Part shown: one piece after another, positions 46,725 through 54,986 of the stretch
Position numbering within the stretch: position 1 is the first letter of the stretch
Layout of the letters: each line of letters opens with the position of its first letter
Assembly (NCBI RefSeq): GCF_019209905.1
Contig: NZ_JAHUTM010000004.1
Location: 1-64,000, forward strand
From: Corynebacterium sp. TAE3-ERU12
GTDB taxonomy: Bacteria; Actinomycetota; Actinomycetes; Mycobacteriales; Mycobacteriaceae
Direction of reading: 5' to 3'
Length of the DNA stretch: 64,000 nt
Notes under the pieces: model-generated
Databases searched by the model: none
Seen by the model: the letters and a program-made list of their open reading frames with translations, nothing else
What the model was told of the DNA's origin: nothing
Position numbers and translations under genes: made by a program

Positions 46725-49429
46725 TGCGCGGCGGCATCCCAGTTCTGCCCTGAACCCACAGAGATATCCAAGGGGACCCGGAGGTCAATGGCGGCGTCCA
46801 TTTCGCGGCGCAGCAACTCAATGACGATGTCCTCCTCCCCCTTGGCGACCTCCACAACAAGTTCATCGTGCACCTGGAGCAGCACCCGTGACTTCAACGG
46901 TTGCCTGACTGCCTCATCGGCGGCCGCCCCGCCGCGTTTCAAAGCGTCATCTACGCGCAGCATCGCCACCTTAATAATGTCGGCGGCGGTGCCCTGAATC
47001 GGTGAATTCAGCGCAGCGCGCTCCGCGTTCTCCCGGGCAATCCGGTTGGTGGAGTTCAGCTCCGGAAGGTACCGACGCCGGTCATACAGGGTTGCGGTGT
47101 AGCCATCCTTGCGGGCCTGCTCCACCACGGCCTGCAAATAGTCGCGCACCCCACCAAACCGGGTGAAGTAGTCATCCATGAGTTTCTTCGCTTCCCCGGC
47201 GGGGATATCAAGCTGCTGGCTGAGCCCATAGGCCGACAGACCATAGGCCAGGCCGTAGCTCATCGCCTTCACCCGGCGACGCAAGTCCGGGGTGACACCG
47301 TCGATAGGCACCTCAAAGACCTTGGCGCCGACATAGTCGTGCAGGTCCTCGCCCTTGCGGTAGGCCTCAATGAGCCCCTCGTCCTCCGACAGGTGCGCCA
47401 TCACACGCATCTCAATCTGCGAATAATCCGCGGTGACCAAAGTGGCGTAGCCATCACCGGGGACAAACGCCCGCCGGATAGCGCGCCCGACATCGTTGCG
47501 CACCGGGATGTTCTGCAGGTTCGGCGACGTCGAGGACAGGCGACCAGTAGCGGTGGCGACCTGGTTGAACGTGGTGTGGATACGCCCGTCCTCACCCACG
47601 GCCTTGAGCAGGCCCTCCACCGTGGATTTCATCTTCTGGAATTCCCGGTACTGCAGCACCTTCTCCAAAAACGGGTGCGGCGAAGACTTCGCCAACCATT
47701 CCAATTCCTTCGCAGCAGTCGAATAACCAGTCTTGGTCTTCTTCGTCTTCGGCATATCCAGCTGCTCGAAAAGAACCTCCTGCAGCTGCTTCGGCGAACC
47801 GATATTGAGCCCGGGCTGGTCGACGAGGTCCCGGGCGGACTGTTCGGCATCAGCCAGCTTGGTGGTGAACTCATCACGCAGGTTTTCTAGCTGCCCGACG
47901 TCCACCGCAATGCCGACGCTCTCCATTTCCGCAAGCACCGGCATCAACGGCACCTCAATATCGGCATAAACCGAGTACAGCCCTGCCTCATCGAGCGCTT
48001 CGGTCACCGCCGCGACGAGATCCAGCACCGCCACAGCCCTCTCCCCCGAAGGCCCATCCTGGTCGAGGAGGTCAATCTGCCCGGTGGCGTTGGCATCAAT
48101 CGACCGGTCCAGGTGCCGCTGGATCACATCGGATAAGCCATAACTGCGCTGGCTGGGCTGCAGTAAGTACGACGCCAGCAACGTGTCGTGCACAACACCG
48201 GCCAAGGCGTAGTCCGGGCCGGCCTGCAGCGCGTGCATCGCGGTCTTCGCATCATGCAGCGCCTTGGGCTTATCAGCGTCGGCAAGCCAATCCCCAAGGG
48301 CCTTATCGTCATCCGGGCTCAGTTCGTCGGTATGCAACACGACGACGTGCGCGACACTGTCCTCATCGGCAGCCAGCCGGGCAATAGCCATGACCTCACC
48401 GTCGATATCAATGGCGCTGAGCTCACTGTCCCCGCTGCCACTGGCGTCATCGTCGGCAAGCCAAGCACCGAGCTGACCGTCGGAAAGCTGCACCACCTGC
48501 ACCTCAGTAGCGGTATCCGACGGGGCCGCCTCAGCAAAACCCGCATCACCAGCACGCAGCGTGCGCAACACCTTGTCCCGCAAATTCGAACCGAACTCGA
48601 CCTTGTCGAAAAACTTCGCGATCCCCTCAGCATTCGCCGGACGCAGCTCCAACTCACCGGGCCCATACGGCAAGTCAAGATCCCGGATCATCTCAGTGAG
48701 AGTGCGATTGAGCTCCACGGCATCGATACGCTCCCGGAAATTGCCGCCCACCTTGCCGCCAATATCATCAGCGTGCTTAATCAACTCGGCGAGAGAACCA
48801 TAGTTAACAATCCACTTCGTGGCGGTCTTCTCCCCGACCCCAGGCACCCCCGGCAAATTATCCGACGGGTCACCGCGCAACGCCGCGAAATCCGGGTACT
48901 GGGCAGGAGTGAGCCCATATTTCTTCTCCACCGCCTCCGGCGTAAACCGGTGCAGATTACTCACCCCACGCATCGGGTACAGCACCGTGGTGTCATCATT
49001 GACCAACTGCAACGAATCACGGTCACCAGTGACAATAAGAGTACGAAAACCCTCGTCACAGGCCTGAGTGGCAAGAGTGGCGATAACATCATCAGCCTCG
49101 TAATTATCCTTATCGAGGGTCACGATGCCCATCTCGCTCAGCACCTCGCGGATAAGCTCCACCTGGCCACCGAATTCCTCCGGGGTCTTCGCCCGCTGCG
49201 CCTTATACTCCGGGAACATCTCGGAACGGAAAGTCTGCCGAGAAATATCGAAAGCAACCGCGATATGTGACGGCTGCTCCTCTTCAACCAGCGACGACAA
49301 CATCGAAAGGAACCCATACACGGCGTTGGTGCACTGCCCAGAAGATGTGGAGAAATTCTCCGCAGGCAGGGCGAAAAAGGCCCGAAACGCCATGGAATGA
49401 CCGTCGACAAGCATCAAAGTTGGCTTCAT
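46721..49429 (-). CDS. polA: DNA polymerase I
   Basis: PolA fills gaps in repair and removes RNA primers. The 902-residue protein has an N-terminal 5' nuclease domain (residues 1 to about 290, MLVDGHSMAFRAF, with GVPGVGEKTA), a middle domain lacking the usual 3'-5' exonuclease acidic residues (as in other actinobacteria), and the polymerase domain with ATGRLSS, motif A DYSQIEMR, the O-helix segment RRRVKAMSYGLAYG and motif C QVHDELVVEV. Length is normal. It is convergent with the AddA-like gene and their stop codons overlap (46721-46724). Confidence 0.98.
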   Translation of the reverse strand: MKPTLMLVDGHSMAFRAFFALPAENFSTSSGQCTNAVYGFLSMLSSLVEEEQPSHIAVAFDISRQTFRSEMFPEYKAQRAKTPEEFGGQVELIREVLSEMGIVTLDKDNYEADDVIATLATQACDEGFRTLIVTGDRDSLQLVNDDTTVLYPMRGVSNLHRFTPEAVEKKYGLTPAQYPDFAALRGDPSDNLPGVPGVGEKTATKWIVNYGSLAELIKHADDIGGKVGGNFRERIDAVELNRTLTEMIRDLDLPYGPGELELRPANAEGIAKFFDKVEFGSNLRDKVLRTLRAGDAGFAEAAPSDTATEVQVVQLSDGQLGAWLADDDASGSGDSELSAIDIDGEVMAIARLAADEDSVAHVVVLHTDELSPDDDKALGDWLADADKPKALHDAKTAMHALQAGPDYALAGVVHDTLLASYLLQPSQRSYGLSDVIQRHLDRSIDANATGQIDLLDQDGPSGERAVAVLDLVAAVTEALDEAGLYSVYADIEVPLMPVLAEMESVGIAVDVGQLENLRDEFTTKLADAEQSARDLVDQPGLNIGSPKQLQEVLFEQLDMPKTKKTKTGYSTAAKELEWLAKSSPHPFLEKVLQYREFQKMKSTVEGLLKAVGEDGRIHTTFNQVATATGRLSSTSPNLQNIPVRNDVGRAIRRAFVPGDGYATLVTADYSQIEMRVMAHLSEDEGLIEAYRKGEDLHDYVGAKVFEVPIDGVTPDLRRRVKAMSYGLAYGLSAYGLSQQLDIPAGEAKKLMDDYFTRFGGVRDYLQAVVEQARKDGYTATLYDRRRYLPELNSTNRIARENAERAALNSPIQGTAADIIKVAMLRVDDALKRGGAAADEAVRQPLKSRVLLQVHDELVVEVAKGEEDIVIELLRREMDAAIDLRVPLDISVGSGQNWDAAAH

Positions 49430-49542
49430 GGCCCCTAGTCTAGAGGCCCCGCCAAAGAGACCACCGCGGATACGCAGCAGAATTGCTACCCCCGGACTAC
49501 CCGGCTGTGACCGCGCACACCCCCTACCGTATATTTAGTCCT

Positions 49543-50145
49543 ATGAGCACACATGGCCAGCGTAGGCCCAGTTCCGCTGAGACCCGTGCGCGCATCGTAG
49601 AGGTCGCCACGGAGTACTTCACGCGGAAGCCGTTTTCGACGATCTCACTTAAGGAGATCGCCGAAGAAGCCGGTGTAAGCGCTCCCCTGATCATCAAGTA
49701 CTTCCGCACAAAGGAAGGGCTGCTAGAAAGCCTCATCGACTTCGAACCGCTCCGCACCATCGTGTGCGATGTGCCGTTCGACTCACTCGGTGAATCACTG
49801 GCCGACAACGCCATCAACGGCGACCGCACCGGCCCATCATCACTCATCGCCCTACTCATGGCCACCGCCGGCAGCCAATCAGCAGTGCGCACCGTGACCG
49901 ATAAATTCCAAGACACCATCGGCGGCGCCCTCTTCGAACGCATCCGCGACGAAGCGCCAGGAGTGGCCTGCGACGACGACGCCGAACAGCGTTGCCAATA
50001 CGCACTGGCCATGTACACCGGCCTAGCAACCGTGATGATCAACTACACCCGCGGAATCCCCATCGAAGGCAATAAAGCGGTGCAGTCCTACGGCTCACAC
50101 ATCCAGTGCGTTCTCGACTCGCCGATTGGCGATATCTCCGACTAG
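49543..50145 (+). CDS. TetR-family transcriptional regulator
   Basis: A 200-residue regulator with an N-terminal TetR helix-turn-helix (residues about 12-60: SAETRARIVEVATEYF and SAPLIIKYFRTKEGLLESL) and a C-terminal ligand/dimer domain. The ATG at 49543 is preferred over upstream codons because a TATATT -10 box (49530-49535) would start RNA right at it, giving a leaderless message. It is the closest TetR gene to the two palindromic operators at 24.8 kb only by being in the same window; no link is implied. The following DUF368 gene is in the same direction and may be a target. Confidence 0.85.
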   Translation: MSTHGQRRPSSAETRARIVEVATEYFTRKPFSTISLKEIAEEAGVSAPLIIKYFRTKEGLLESLIDFEPLRTIVCDVPFDSLGESLADNAINGDRTGPSSLIALLMATAGSQSAVRTVTDKFQDTIGGALFERIRDEAPGVACDDDAEQRCQYALAMYTGLATVMINYTRGIPIEGNKAVQSYGSHIQCVLDSPIGDISD

Positions 50146-50181
50146 CTCAATCTCACAACAACTGCGGTAGCATTCCCGCCC

Positions 50182-51174
50182 GTGACTACTGATGACAACG
50201 TTCAGGTACCGGGTGGTTCCGATATTGGCCATACAGCCACCAACGCCCCACTCGCTGAAACCGAGCACTTTCCCGCCGCAACCCCGCCGGCCGTAGCCGC
50301 GAACCTGGTCCGCGGTGCGCTCATCGGCATTGCCGAGTCCATCCCCGGCGTCTCCGGCGGCACGCTAGCGCTCATCACAGGCATCTACGAACGCCTGATC
50401 GCCTCAGCTACCGCACTGACTCGCCTACCCAAGGCGATCCTCGGCGGGCAGGCCAAAGAAGGCATGCGCGCCGTCGACTGGCGCATGCTCATCCCCCTTG
50501 GCCTGGGCATGGTAGCGATCGTGTTCACCATCGCCGGCACCATGGAGTCCTTCGTCACCGACCATCCAGTGGCATCGAAATCCTTATTCTTCGGCATGAT
50601 TGCGGTCTCCGTGGCGATCCCATTCCTAGAGATCCGCCCCGGCGAGCTGAACTCAAAGAAGGACCGCAATAAAGCAATCCTGATCAGCGTGTTTTTCGCT
50701 GTGGCGATGCTGATAGTGACAGCGATCCCCAAATCCGAACTCACCAACCCGCCGCTATGGGTGGTCTTCCCGGCCGCCATGGTGGCCATCTGTGCCCTCG
50801 TTCTGCCTGGCGTTTCAGGCTCGTTTTTCCTGCTGGTCATTGGCCTCTACGCGCCAACCATGAGTGCGGTAGACGACCTCAACCTTGCCTACCTGCTCAC
50901 CTTCGCAGCCGGTGCTGCCACCGGGCTGGTGCTGTTCGTGCGTCTGCTCGAGCGACTGCTGGAAACCCACCACGCAATGACGCTGGCAGCAATGAGTGGC
51001 CTACTGCTGGGCTCATTGCGCGCGCTGTGGCCTTGGCAGGATGGAACCGGCGGTGCACTCGCCCCCGGCAGCGACTGGCCGATGGCTCTACTTTTGGCTC
51101 TTGTTGGTGCCATTGTGGTGGGATTTGTGGTCATTGCCCAGCGGCGTTTTTCTCCTACGGTAGAAACGTCGTAA
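50182..51174 (+). CDS. DUF368-family membrane protein, probable polyprenyl-phosphate transporter (PopT-like)
   Basis: A 330-residue protein with about eight or nine membrane helices after a hydrophilic N-terminus of about 40 residues. It contains the paired family motifs IPGVSGGTLALI (about 53-66) and LPGVSGSFFLLVIG (about 212-226), placed as in DUF368 proteins, which recycle undecaprenyl phosphate across the membrane for cell-wall synthesis. The GTG start at 50182 is probably leaderless, as TAGCAT (50168-50173) lies 8 bases upstream. It lies 36 bases after the TetR gene. The tRNA promoter overlaps its 3' end. Confidence 0.85.
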   Translation: MTTDDNVQVPGGSDIGHTATNAPLAETEHFPAATPPAVAANLVRGALIGIAESIPGVSGGTLALITGIYERLIASATALTRLPKAILGGQAKEGMRAVDWRMLIPLGLGMVAIVFTIAGTMESFVTDHPVASKSLFFGMIAVSVAIPFLEIRPGELNSKKDRNKAILISVFFAVAMLIVTAIPKSELTNPPLWVVFPAAMVAICALVLPGVSGSFFLLVIGLYAPTMSAVDDLNLAYLLTFAAGAATGLVLFVRLLERLLETHHAMTLAAMSGLLLGSLRALWPWQDGTGGALAPGSDWPMALLLALVGAIVVGFVVIAQRRFSPTVETS

Positions 51175-51177
51175 GAT
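51172..51177 (+). promoter_or_regulatory. -10 box of the tRNA gene
   Basis: TAAGAT at 51172-51177 overlaps the DUF368 stop codon and would start RNA near 51184, 31 bases before the tRNA. No clear -35 is seen. Confidence 0.4.
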
Positions 51178-51214
51178 AGACTCCGCTCAGCGCGATACCG
51201 TGCTGAGTGGGTGC

Positions 51215-51291
51215 GCCCCTGTAGCCCAATTGGCAGAGGCAACGGATTCAAAACCCGTCCAGTGTGAGTTCGAGTCTCACCAGGGGCACCA
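51215..51291 (+). tRNA. tRNA with CAA anticodon (tRNA-Leu by anticodon), CCA encoded
   Basis: A full cloverleaf can be drawn: acceptor GCCCCTG/CAGGGGC, D arm GCC...GGC, anticodon stem ACGG/CCGT with loop TTCAAAA (anticodon CAA), T arm GTGAG-TTCGAGT-CTCAC and an encoded ACCA end. The variable loop is only about 5 bases, unlike typical Leu tRNAs with a long extra arm, and the 31-39 pair is A-C. Its 3' half (from 51264) is the attachment site of the integrative element that follows. A terminator follows at 51300-51340. Confidence 0.9.
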
Positions 51292-51365
51292 AATACAAAC
51301 CCCCAACTACCTGGCGAAACACCTGGTAGTTGGGGGTTTTGGCGTTGTCGGGGGCGATGAGCTTT
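51264..51365 (+). repeat. attL: 102-bp att repeat covering the tRNA 3' end and its terminator
   Basis: This segment repeats at 54417-54518 with 5 mismatches in 102 bases and no gaps. It includes the T arm and acceptor 3' strand of the tRNA and the following terminator hairpin. The left copy completes the tRNA; the right copy has one base change (G for T at 54428) in the T loop region. Such a repeat is the usual signature of tyrosine-integrase insertion at a tRNA. Confidence 0.9.
51300..51340 (+). terminator. Terminator after the tRNA, inside the att repeat
   Basis: CCCCCAACTACC pairs perfectly with GGTAGTTGGGGG, followed by TTTT. The same hairpin is duplicated in attR (54453-54493), so each recombination product keeps a terminator next to the tRNA. 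Confidence 0.85.
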
Positions 51366-51396
51366 ACGCCTATTTATGCCGGTTTCTGCGCGGTTC

Positions 51397-51425
51397 TGAG
51401 CCAAAAGTGAGCCAAAAATGAGCCA
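51397..51425 (+). repeat. Three TGAGCCA direct repeats, probable integrase arm sites (left)
   Basis: TGAGCCA occurs at 51397, 51408 and 51419, spaced exactly 11 bases, 32 bases inside attL. The same word occurs twice with 11-base spacing inside the 3' end of the integrase gene near attR. Such helically phased repeats are typical arm-type binding sites of tyrosine integrases. Confidence 0.65.
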
Positions 51426-51490
51426 CAAAAACCGACCCCTGAACACGAAAAAAGCGCCCCTTCGCCGTTCAGGCAGAGGGGCGCTATTCG

Positions 51491-51841
51491 TTACTGGGCC
51501 GGGGGTTCACGCGGATGAGGGCCAGTTGCTTCCACAACCTTCTGAAGCTGCACCAAAACCGGTTTCACCTCCGGCGGCGGCGGCTTCGCGCCCGCGTCTA
51601 TCCACACCAGCACGGCCTGCAGCGCGTGAATCGCCCGCGACAACTCCAGCATCAACTCGTGAGCGTTCCATTCCGCCGCCACCACGGGCCCTGGCTTGAC
51701 CCTGATAAAACCCTGGGCAGGTACGCCGACTGGCACGACATCACCACCTGGCCCACCAGCTCCCGCCAAACCGAGAACCTGCGCCGCAGTCCGGAGCGAC
51801 CTAAGAACTCCCCTGATGGGGAATAGATGTCGCAACCGCAT
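51491..51841 (-). CDS. Hypothetical element protein (116 residues)
   Basis: Not recognised. The reading frame encodes a basic, Gly/Pro-containing N-terminus (residues 1-50) and a helical, proline-bounded C-terminal part with HELMLELSRAIHALQAVLVW. No signal peptide is evident. It lies on the opposite strand to the integrase, in the left part of the element. No strong ribosome binding site was found; the start could be further downstream. Medium-low support: it rests on length and a plausible amphipathic helix. Confidence 0.4.
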   Translation of the reverse strand: MRLRHLFPIRGVLRSLRTAAQVLGLAGAGGPGGDVVPVGVPAQGFIRVKPGPVVAAEWNAHELMLELSRAIHALQAVLVWIDAGAKPPPPEVKPVLVQLQKVVEATGPHPREPPAQ

Positions 51842-51879
51842 GAGATGCTCACCCCGGTACCAACACGGGACAACACTGC

Positions 51880-51975
51880 TATAATCCTAGATGTGAGCCA
51901 GGGTTGAGCGTCAGCAAGAACACCCCGGGCAGCAACTCCAGGGACCCAACGCTGATGCGTTGGGTCCCTGTGGTT
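51880..51975 (+). ncRNA. Candidate small RNA with its own promoter and terminator
   Basis: A perfect -10 box TATAAT (51880-51885) is followed about 60 bases later by a perfect 13-bp hairpin AGGGACCCAACGC/GCGTTGGGTCCCT with a TGAT loop (51940-51969) and then GTGGTTTTCTT. This would make an RNA of about 85 bases starting near 51892 with no coding capacity. It lies within the integrative element, between the two outward-facing unknown genes. It could be an antisense or regulatory RNA of the element; target unknown. Confidence 0.5.
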
Positions 51976-52214
51976 TTCTTGTAGTCTTCAGGCTCTGTTG
52001 ACTCCCAGGCCCAGTGCGATTACTGTCGGGCGCATCGACCCCAGCCGTTGACCCTCCACCAATACGGAGAGCGCCGACGGCTGGGGTCTACTCGTATATA
52101 GAACGGCCCGCGCGGAGCAGGACTCGACGCCACTGCATGCCGTGTCGAGCAGTACTGGCCTGTTGGCGGATGGAGCCCTTCTCGAGGTGTGAAAAGTGGT
52201 GTAGTAGTGGTGTC

Positions 52215-52589
52215 ATGATAGAAGTAACCGAAGGCTTCACCCGTCCCGCACAAACCCCTTACGTGAAGGAATACACGGACCCCGACTACTACGTCATCTT
52301 CTGGGAAAAACGGACGCTACTAGACGACGGAGATCCTGAGACTGAATACAGACTTCGCCTTGCCTATAGGTTATCCGGCTGCGCTTCGGTGGAAGAGGCA
52401 ATCGAGTGGGAAAAAAGCAACGCTAATGGAAGGGAAGCTGCAACTCTGATCCCTGTCCTCTCAGAAGACGGAAAATCCGATATGCTTTTCGTTCTTCATG
52501 GGACGTATCCAGCGGGGTCCGAAACAGACCCAGATGGGCTGTTCGGGTGGACGATGTACCGCCCAGACAATGCACCACCGGCGATTTAG
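52215..52589 (+). CDS. Hypothetical element protein (124 residues)
   Basis: A hydrophilic, acidic protein beginning MIEVTEGFTRP with several aromatic residues (DPDYYVIFWEK) and a C-terminal LFGWTMYRPDN. No family, signal peptide or membrane segment is recognised. The reading frame is open further upstream to 52014, but that part is rich in Arg/Cys and has no ribosome binding site, so I start at the ATG at 52215. Its stop overlaps the stop of the convergent secreted-protein gene by four bases (52586-52589). Being opposite a secreted protein, it could be a cytoplasmic partner, but this is speculation. Confidence 0.6.
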   Translation: MIEVTEGFTRPAQTPYVKEYTDPDYYVIFWEKRTLLDDGDPETEYRLRLAYRLSGCASVEEAIEWEKSNANGREAATLIPVLSEDGKSDMLFVLHGTYPAGSETDPDGLFGWTMYRPDNAPPAI

Positions 52590-53020
52590 CAAATGAACTC
52601 TGCGTGCTTGCTAAACGCCCTATTGCCGTTGGCAGGGATATATGTCGGAGGCGATACCCAATTCACCACGACGCGCGACGTATAAGAGTGCTTCCTACCA
52701 TCGCACCGTAGAGCTGCATTGGTTTTCCAGATGCGCTTTCCGCGCACAACATGGACATTGGACTTGTTCTGAACACCATCATCGCGAGTGAGAGTGACAG
52801 TCCCCCAAATCTTTGTCATCGGAACATTGCACTTTACCACGGACTGTGCATTAGCGGTTCCTGGGACATGGTGCGACTTGTGTGGTTGATCCAAGTTGCC
52901 TGCACAATGAGCAATAGACGCCGCTTCTGCTTCAACAGGGTTGGCGACAAGCATCGAAGCCGCGATGGATGCTGCAACTGGAAGCGCCCATCGTTTTCGC
53001 CTAACGGTATCTGAAAACAT
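52586..53020 (-). CDS. Small secreted protein with four cysteines
   Basis: A 144-residue protein with a basic start (VRRKRW), a hydrophobic signal core and a likely cleavage site after VEAEAA-S near residue 33. The mature 110 residues have four cysteines (CAGN, KCNV, LRCDG and the final residue) and a beta-rich pattern TVTLTRDDG, IWKTNAALRC, SRVVVNWVSPPTY. I recall similar small exported proteins in actinobacterial mobile elements, but not their role. Its stop overlaps the stop of the convergent 124-residue gene. It resembles the secreted protein at 3240-3854 in the order Cys...V-x-L...W...A-x-x-x-C...S-x-V-x-V. Confidence 0.75.
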   Translation of the reverse strand: MFSDTVRRKRWALPVAASIAASMLVANPVEAEAASIAHCAGNLDQPHKSHHVPGTANAQSVVKCNVPMTKIWGTVTLTRDDGVQNKSNVHVVRGKRIWKTNAALRCDGRKHSYTSRVVVNWVSPPTYIPANGNRAFSKHAEFIC

Positions 53021-53275
53021 ATAGATCTCCTTAGAACTGGATTTCAGGACGTGACCTATACGGTATTCCGCACATTAAGCAACGAAAAGACCTTACTGGA
53101 AAACTGGTACTTAAGCCCCTCACCTGGGGGCCTAGGCTTCACTCGAATGCTTGCATGGAGCGCGGCTCGAGATTTCATGCACCCGCGCCATAAACGTTTC
53201 TTGGAACAAATGACAGCAGTAACGCCCCCAGTTATTGCAAGCCCCCATGACTTCTGGGCAGTGTGAGGACCCCCA

Positions 53276-54388
53276 ATGGCTAGCATCACGGCGTACACAA
53301 CCAAGTCCGGCCGCAGGTGGCAGGCGCAATGGACCAGGCCCGACGGGAGGCGCACCCGCACCCGAGGGTTCCGCACCAAAGCTGAAGCGCAAGCGTGGGT
53401 CGAGGAACAGGGCCATGCGCGCCGGCATGGCGCATGGGTCGACCCGGCAGACGGCCGCGCCACCGTCGGCGAAATCGGAGAACGGTGGCTGGCCGCGCAA
53501 ACCCACCTCAAGCCGTCAAGCCTGCGGGTCACACGCATCGCCTGGAACAACCACGTCCGCCCAGCGTGGGGTGACCGCCGCCTTGACGACATCACCCAGA
53601 CTGACGTTCAAGAATGGGTCGCCCTCCAGCCAGGGTCTGCATCAACCGTGCGCAGGAACCACCAGGTGCTCGCACAAGTCCTTGATGCAGCAGTCGCGGA
53701 CAAACGCATCGCCCTCAACCCCGCCCGCGGCGTGCGGCTACCACGCAAGCCCCGGCCGAAGCACGTCTACCTCTCCATGGACCAAGTCCGAAGCTTCACC
53801 GAGGAATGCTCACACTACGGGGAAATCGTGTGGGTTCTTGCCACCACCGGGTTGCGGTGGAGCGAGCTCGCAGGCCTGCGCGTAGAGGACATCGACCTCG
53901 ACGCCCGTAGAATCCACGTCAACCGGGCCGCTGTCCAGGTCGGTTCACGCATCGAAGTAGGCACACCCAAGACGCATGAGCGCCGCAGCGTGGCTATGCC
54001 ACGGTTCGTGTGCAACATGCTGCGCCCGCTTCTCGAGGACCGCGACAGGACGGAATGGGTCTGGCACCGCCCCGACGGCACACCACTACCGCCGCCTACC
54101 ACCGGTTCATGGTTCTTCGAAGCGCGGAACAGGATGCAGGCGCGTGAGCCCGATTTCCCCGCAATCACGCCGCACGGTTTGCGGCACGTCGCCGCGGGCC
54201 TGCTCGTCGGTTCAGGGGCGAACGTGAAGGTGGTGCAGCGACAGTTGGGGCACTCCAGTGCCGCGATGACGTTGGACGTGTACGCGGACCTGTTCGACGA
54301 CGATCTGGACTGCGTTGCGGACACGATGGACAACCTGCACTCAGAACTAGGTGAGCCAAAAGTGAGCCAAATACGCCGAATTTCCTAG
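53276..54388 (+). CDS. int: Tyrosine-type integrase
   Basis: A 370-residue site-specific recombinase. The N-terminal arm-binding domain (residues 1 to about 60) carries the TKSGRRWQAQWTRPDGRRTR pattern. A core-binding SAM-like domain (about 65-150) follows, then the catalytic domain with Arg in GLRWSELAGLR (about 205), HGLRH (about 301), the conserved His of GHSS (about 324) and the nucleophilic Tyr in DVYADLF (about 334). The stop lies 28 bases before attR, and the last codons contain two TGAGCCA arm-type repeats. A GTGAGGA ribosome binding site precedes the ATG. It is the only mobility gene of the 3.15-kb element. Confidence 0.93.
   Translation: MASITAYTTKSGRRWQAQWTRPDGRRTRTRGFRTKAEAQAWVEEQGHARRHGAWVDPADGRATVGEIGERWLAAQTHLKPSSLRVTRIAWNNHVRPAWGDRRLDDITQTDVQEWVALQPGSASTVRRNHQVLAQVLDAAVADKRIALNPARGVRLPRKPRPKHVYLSMDQVRSFTEECSHYGEIVWVLATTGLRWSELAGLRVEDIDLDARRIHVNRAAVQVGSRIEVGTPKTHERRSVAMPRFVCNMLRPLLEDRDRTEWVWHRPDGTPLPPPTTGSWFFEARNRMQAREPDFPAITPHGLRHVAAGLLVGSGANVKVVQRQLGHSSAAMTLDVYADLFDDDLDCVADTMDNLHSELGEPKVSQIRRIS
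54352..54369 (+). repeat. Two TGAGCCA repeats within the integrase 3' end (right arm sites)
   Basis: TGAGCCA starts at 54352 and 54363, spaced 11 bases, within codons for GEPKVSQ. They mirror the three repeats at the left end and lie about 50 bases from attR. Confidence 0.6.
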
Positions 54389-54416
54389 GTTTTCCCTGTT
54401 CAGGGCTTTGCGATTG

Positions 54417-54518
54417 GTGAGTTCGAGGCTCACCAGGGGCACCAAATACAAACCCCCAACTACCTGGCGAAACACCTGGTAGTTGGGGTTTTTGGCGTTT
54501 TCTGCGGCGATGAGCTTT
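54417..54518 (+). repeat. attR: right att repeat
   Basis: The right copy of the 102-bp att repeat, 5 mismatches from the left copy. It repeats the tRNA 3' end and the terminator hairpin but does not complete a tRNA. Confidence 0.9.
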
Positions 54519-54986
54519 CGTCGCCACCAAATGGGACCGCTGGGCATGCGACAGGCACGCAACGATGCCCGATGTTGACAAACCTTCGTGGCCTTCCGTT
54601 GCCCGAAGTGAAACGGAAGACCACGGACGTTTCCACCACCGACAACCCGGCTACGTACCCTGCCCGAGCAGCCACCCGGACGCGGTAGCCAGTCCATGCC
54701 CGGGGTAGTCGCGTTGCTCCGCTGGTTCACTGGGATCGCCGCGCATCCATGCCTTATGCCGCGGGCTGGTTCAGCTTCCAGTTGCGGTGTAGACGGCACG
54801 GGTGGCGTGGTGGAGCGGACGCCGTTGCCCCCGACCTGGAATTATTAGGTACGGGCAGACGTGGTGCGTAGGGCTAAGAACAAGGACGATAAGGAATAAT
54901 GGAAAGCCCTTCCCGACCATCCCAATTGGCCGGGAAGAGCCCTCCCCAGGGTAACTCCACAACTCACACAAATGAAAGGAAAACAC
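54519..54986. other. Gene-poor stretch outside attR
   Basis: About 470 bases with no gene that I can support. A stem CTTCCCG/CGGGAAG lies near 54906-54935, and GAAAGGA near 54975 is the ribosome binding site of the next small gene. The stretch is probably remnant mobile DNA. Confidence 0.5.

Larger units (their letters stand above)
51264..54518 (+). mobile_element. Small integrative element at a tRNA (about 3.15 kb)
   Basis: The element is bounded by att repeats, has a tyrosine integrase at its right end pointing toward attR and carries only about 1.8 kb of cargo: a 116-residue protein, a candidate small RNA, a 125-residue protein and a secreted protein. No replication, conjugation or capsid genes are present, so it must move with help from another element or be a reduced relic. 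Arm-type repeats are present at both ends. Confidence 0.85.

Noticed and set aside
51200-51421. 73-residue frame running through the tRNA and attL
   Set aside because: It overlaps the tRNA and terminator. Only its last codons (SEPKVSQ) resemble the integrase end, which is better explained by shared arm repeats or a relic.
53051-53266. 71-residue frame directly before the integrase
   Set aside because: Considered as a possible excisionase, but it shows no helix-turn-helix, has no ribosome binding site and lies in the integrase control region.
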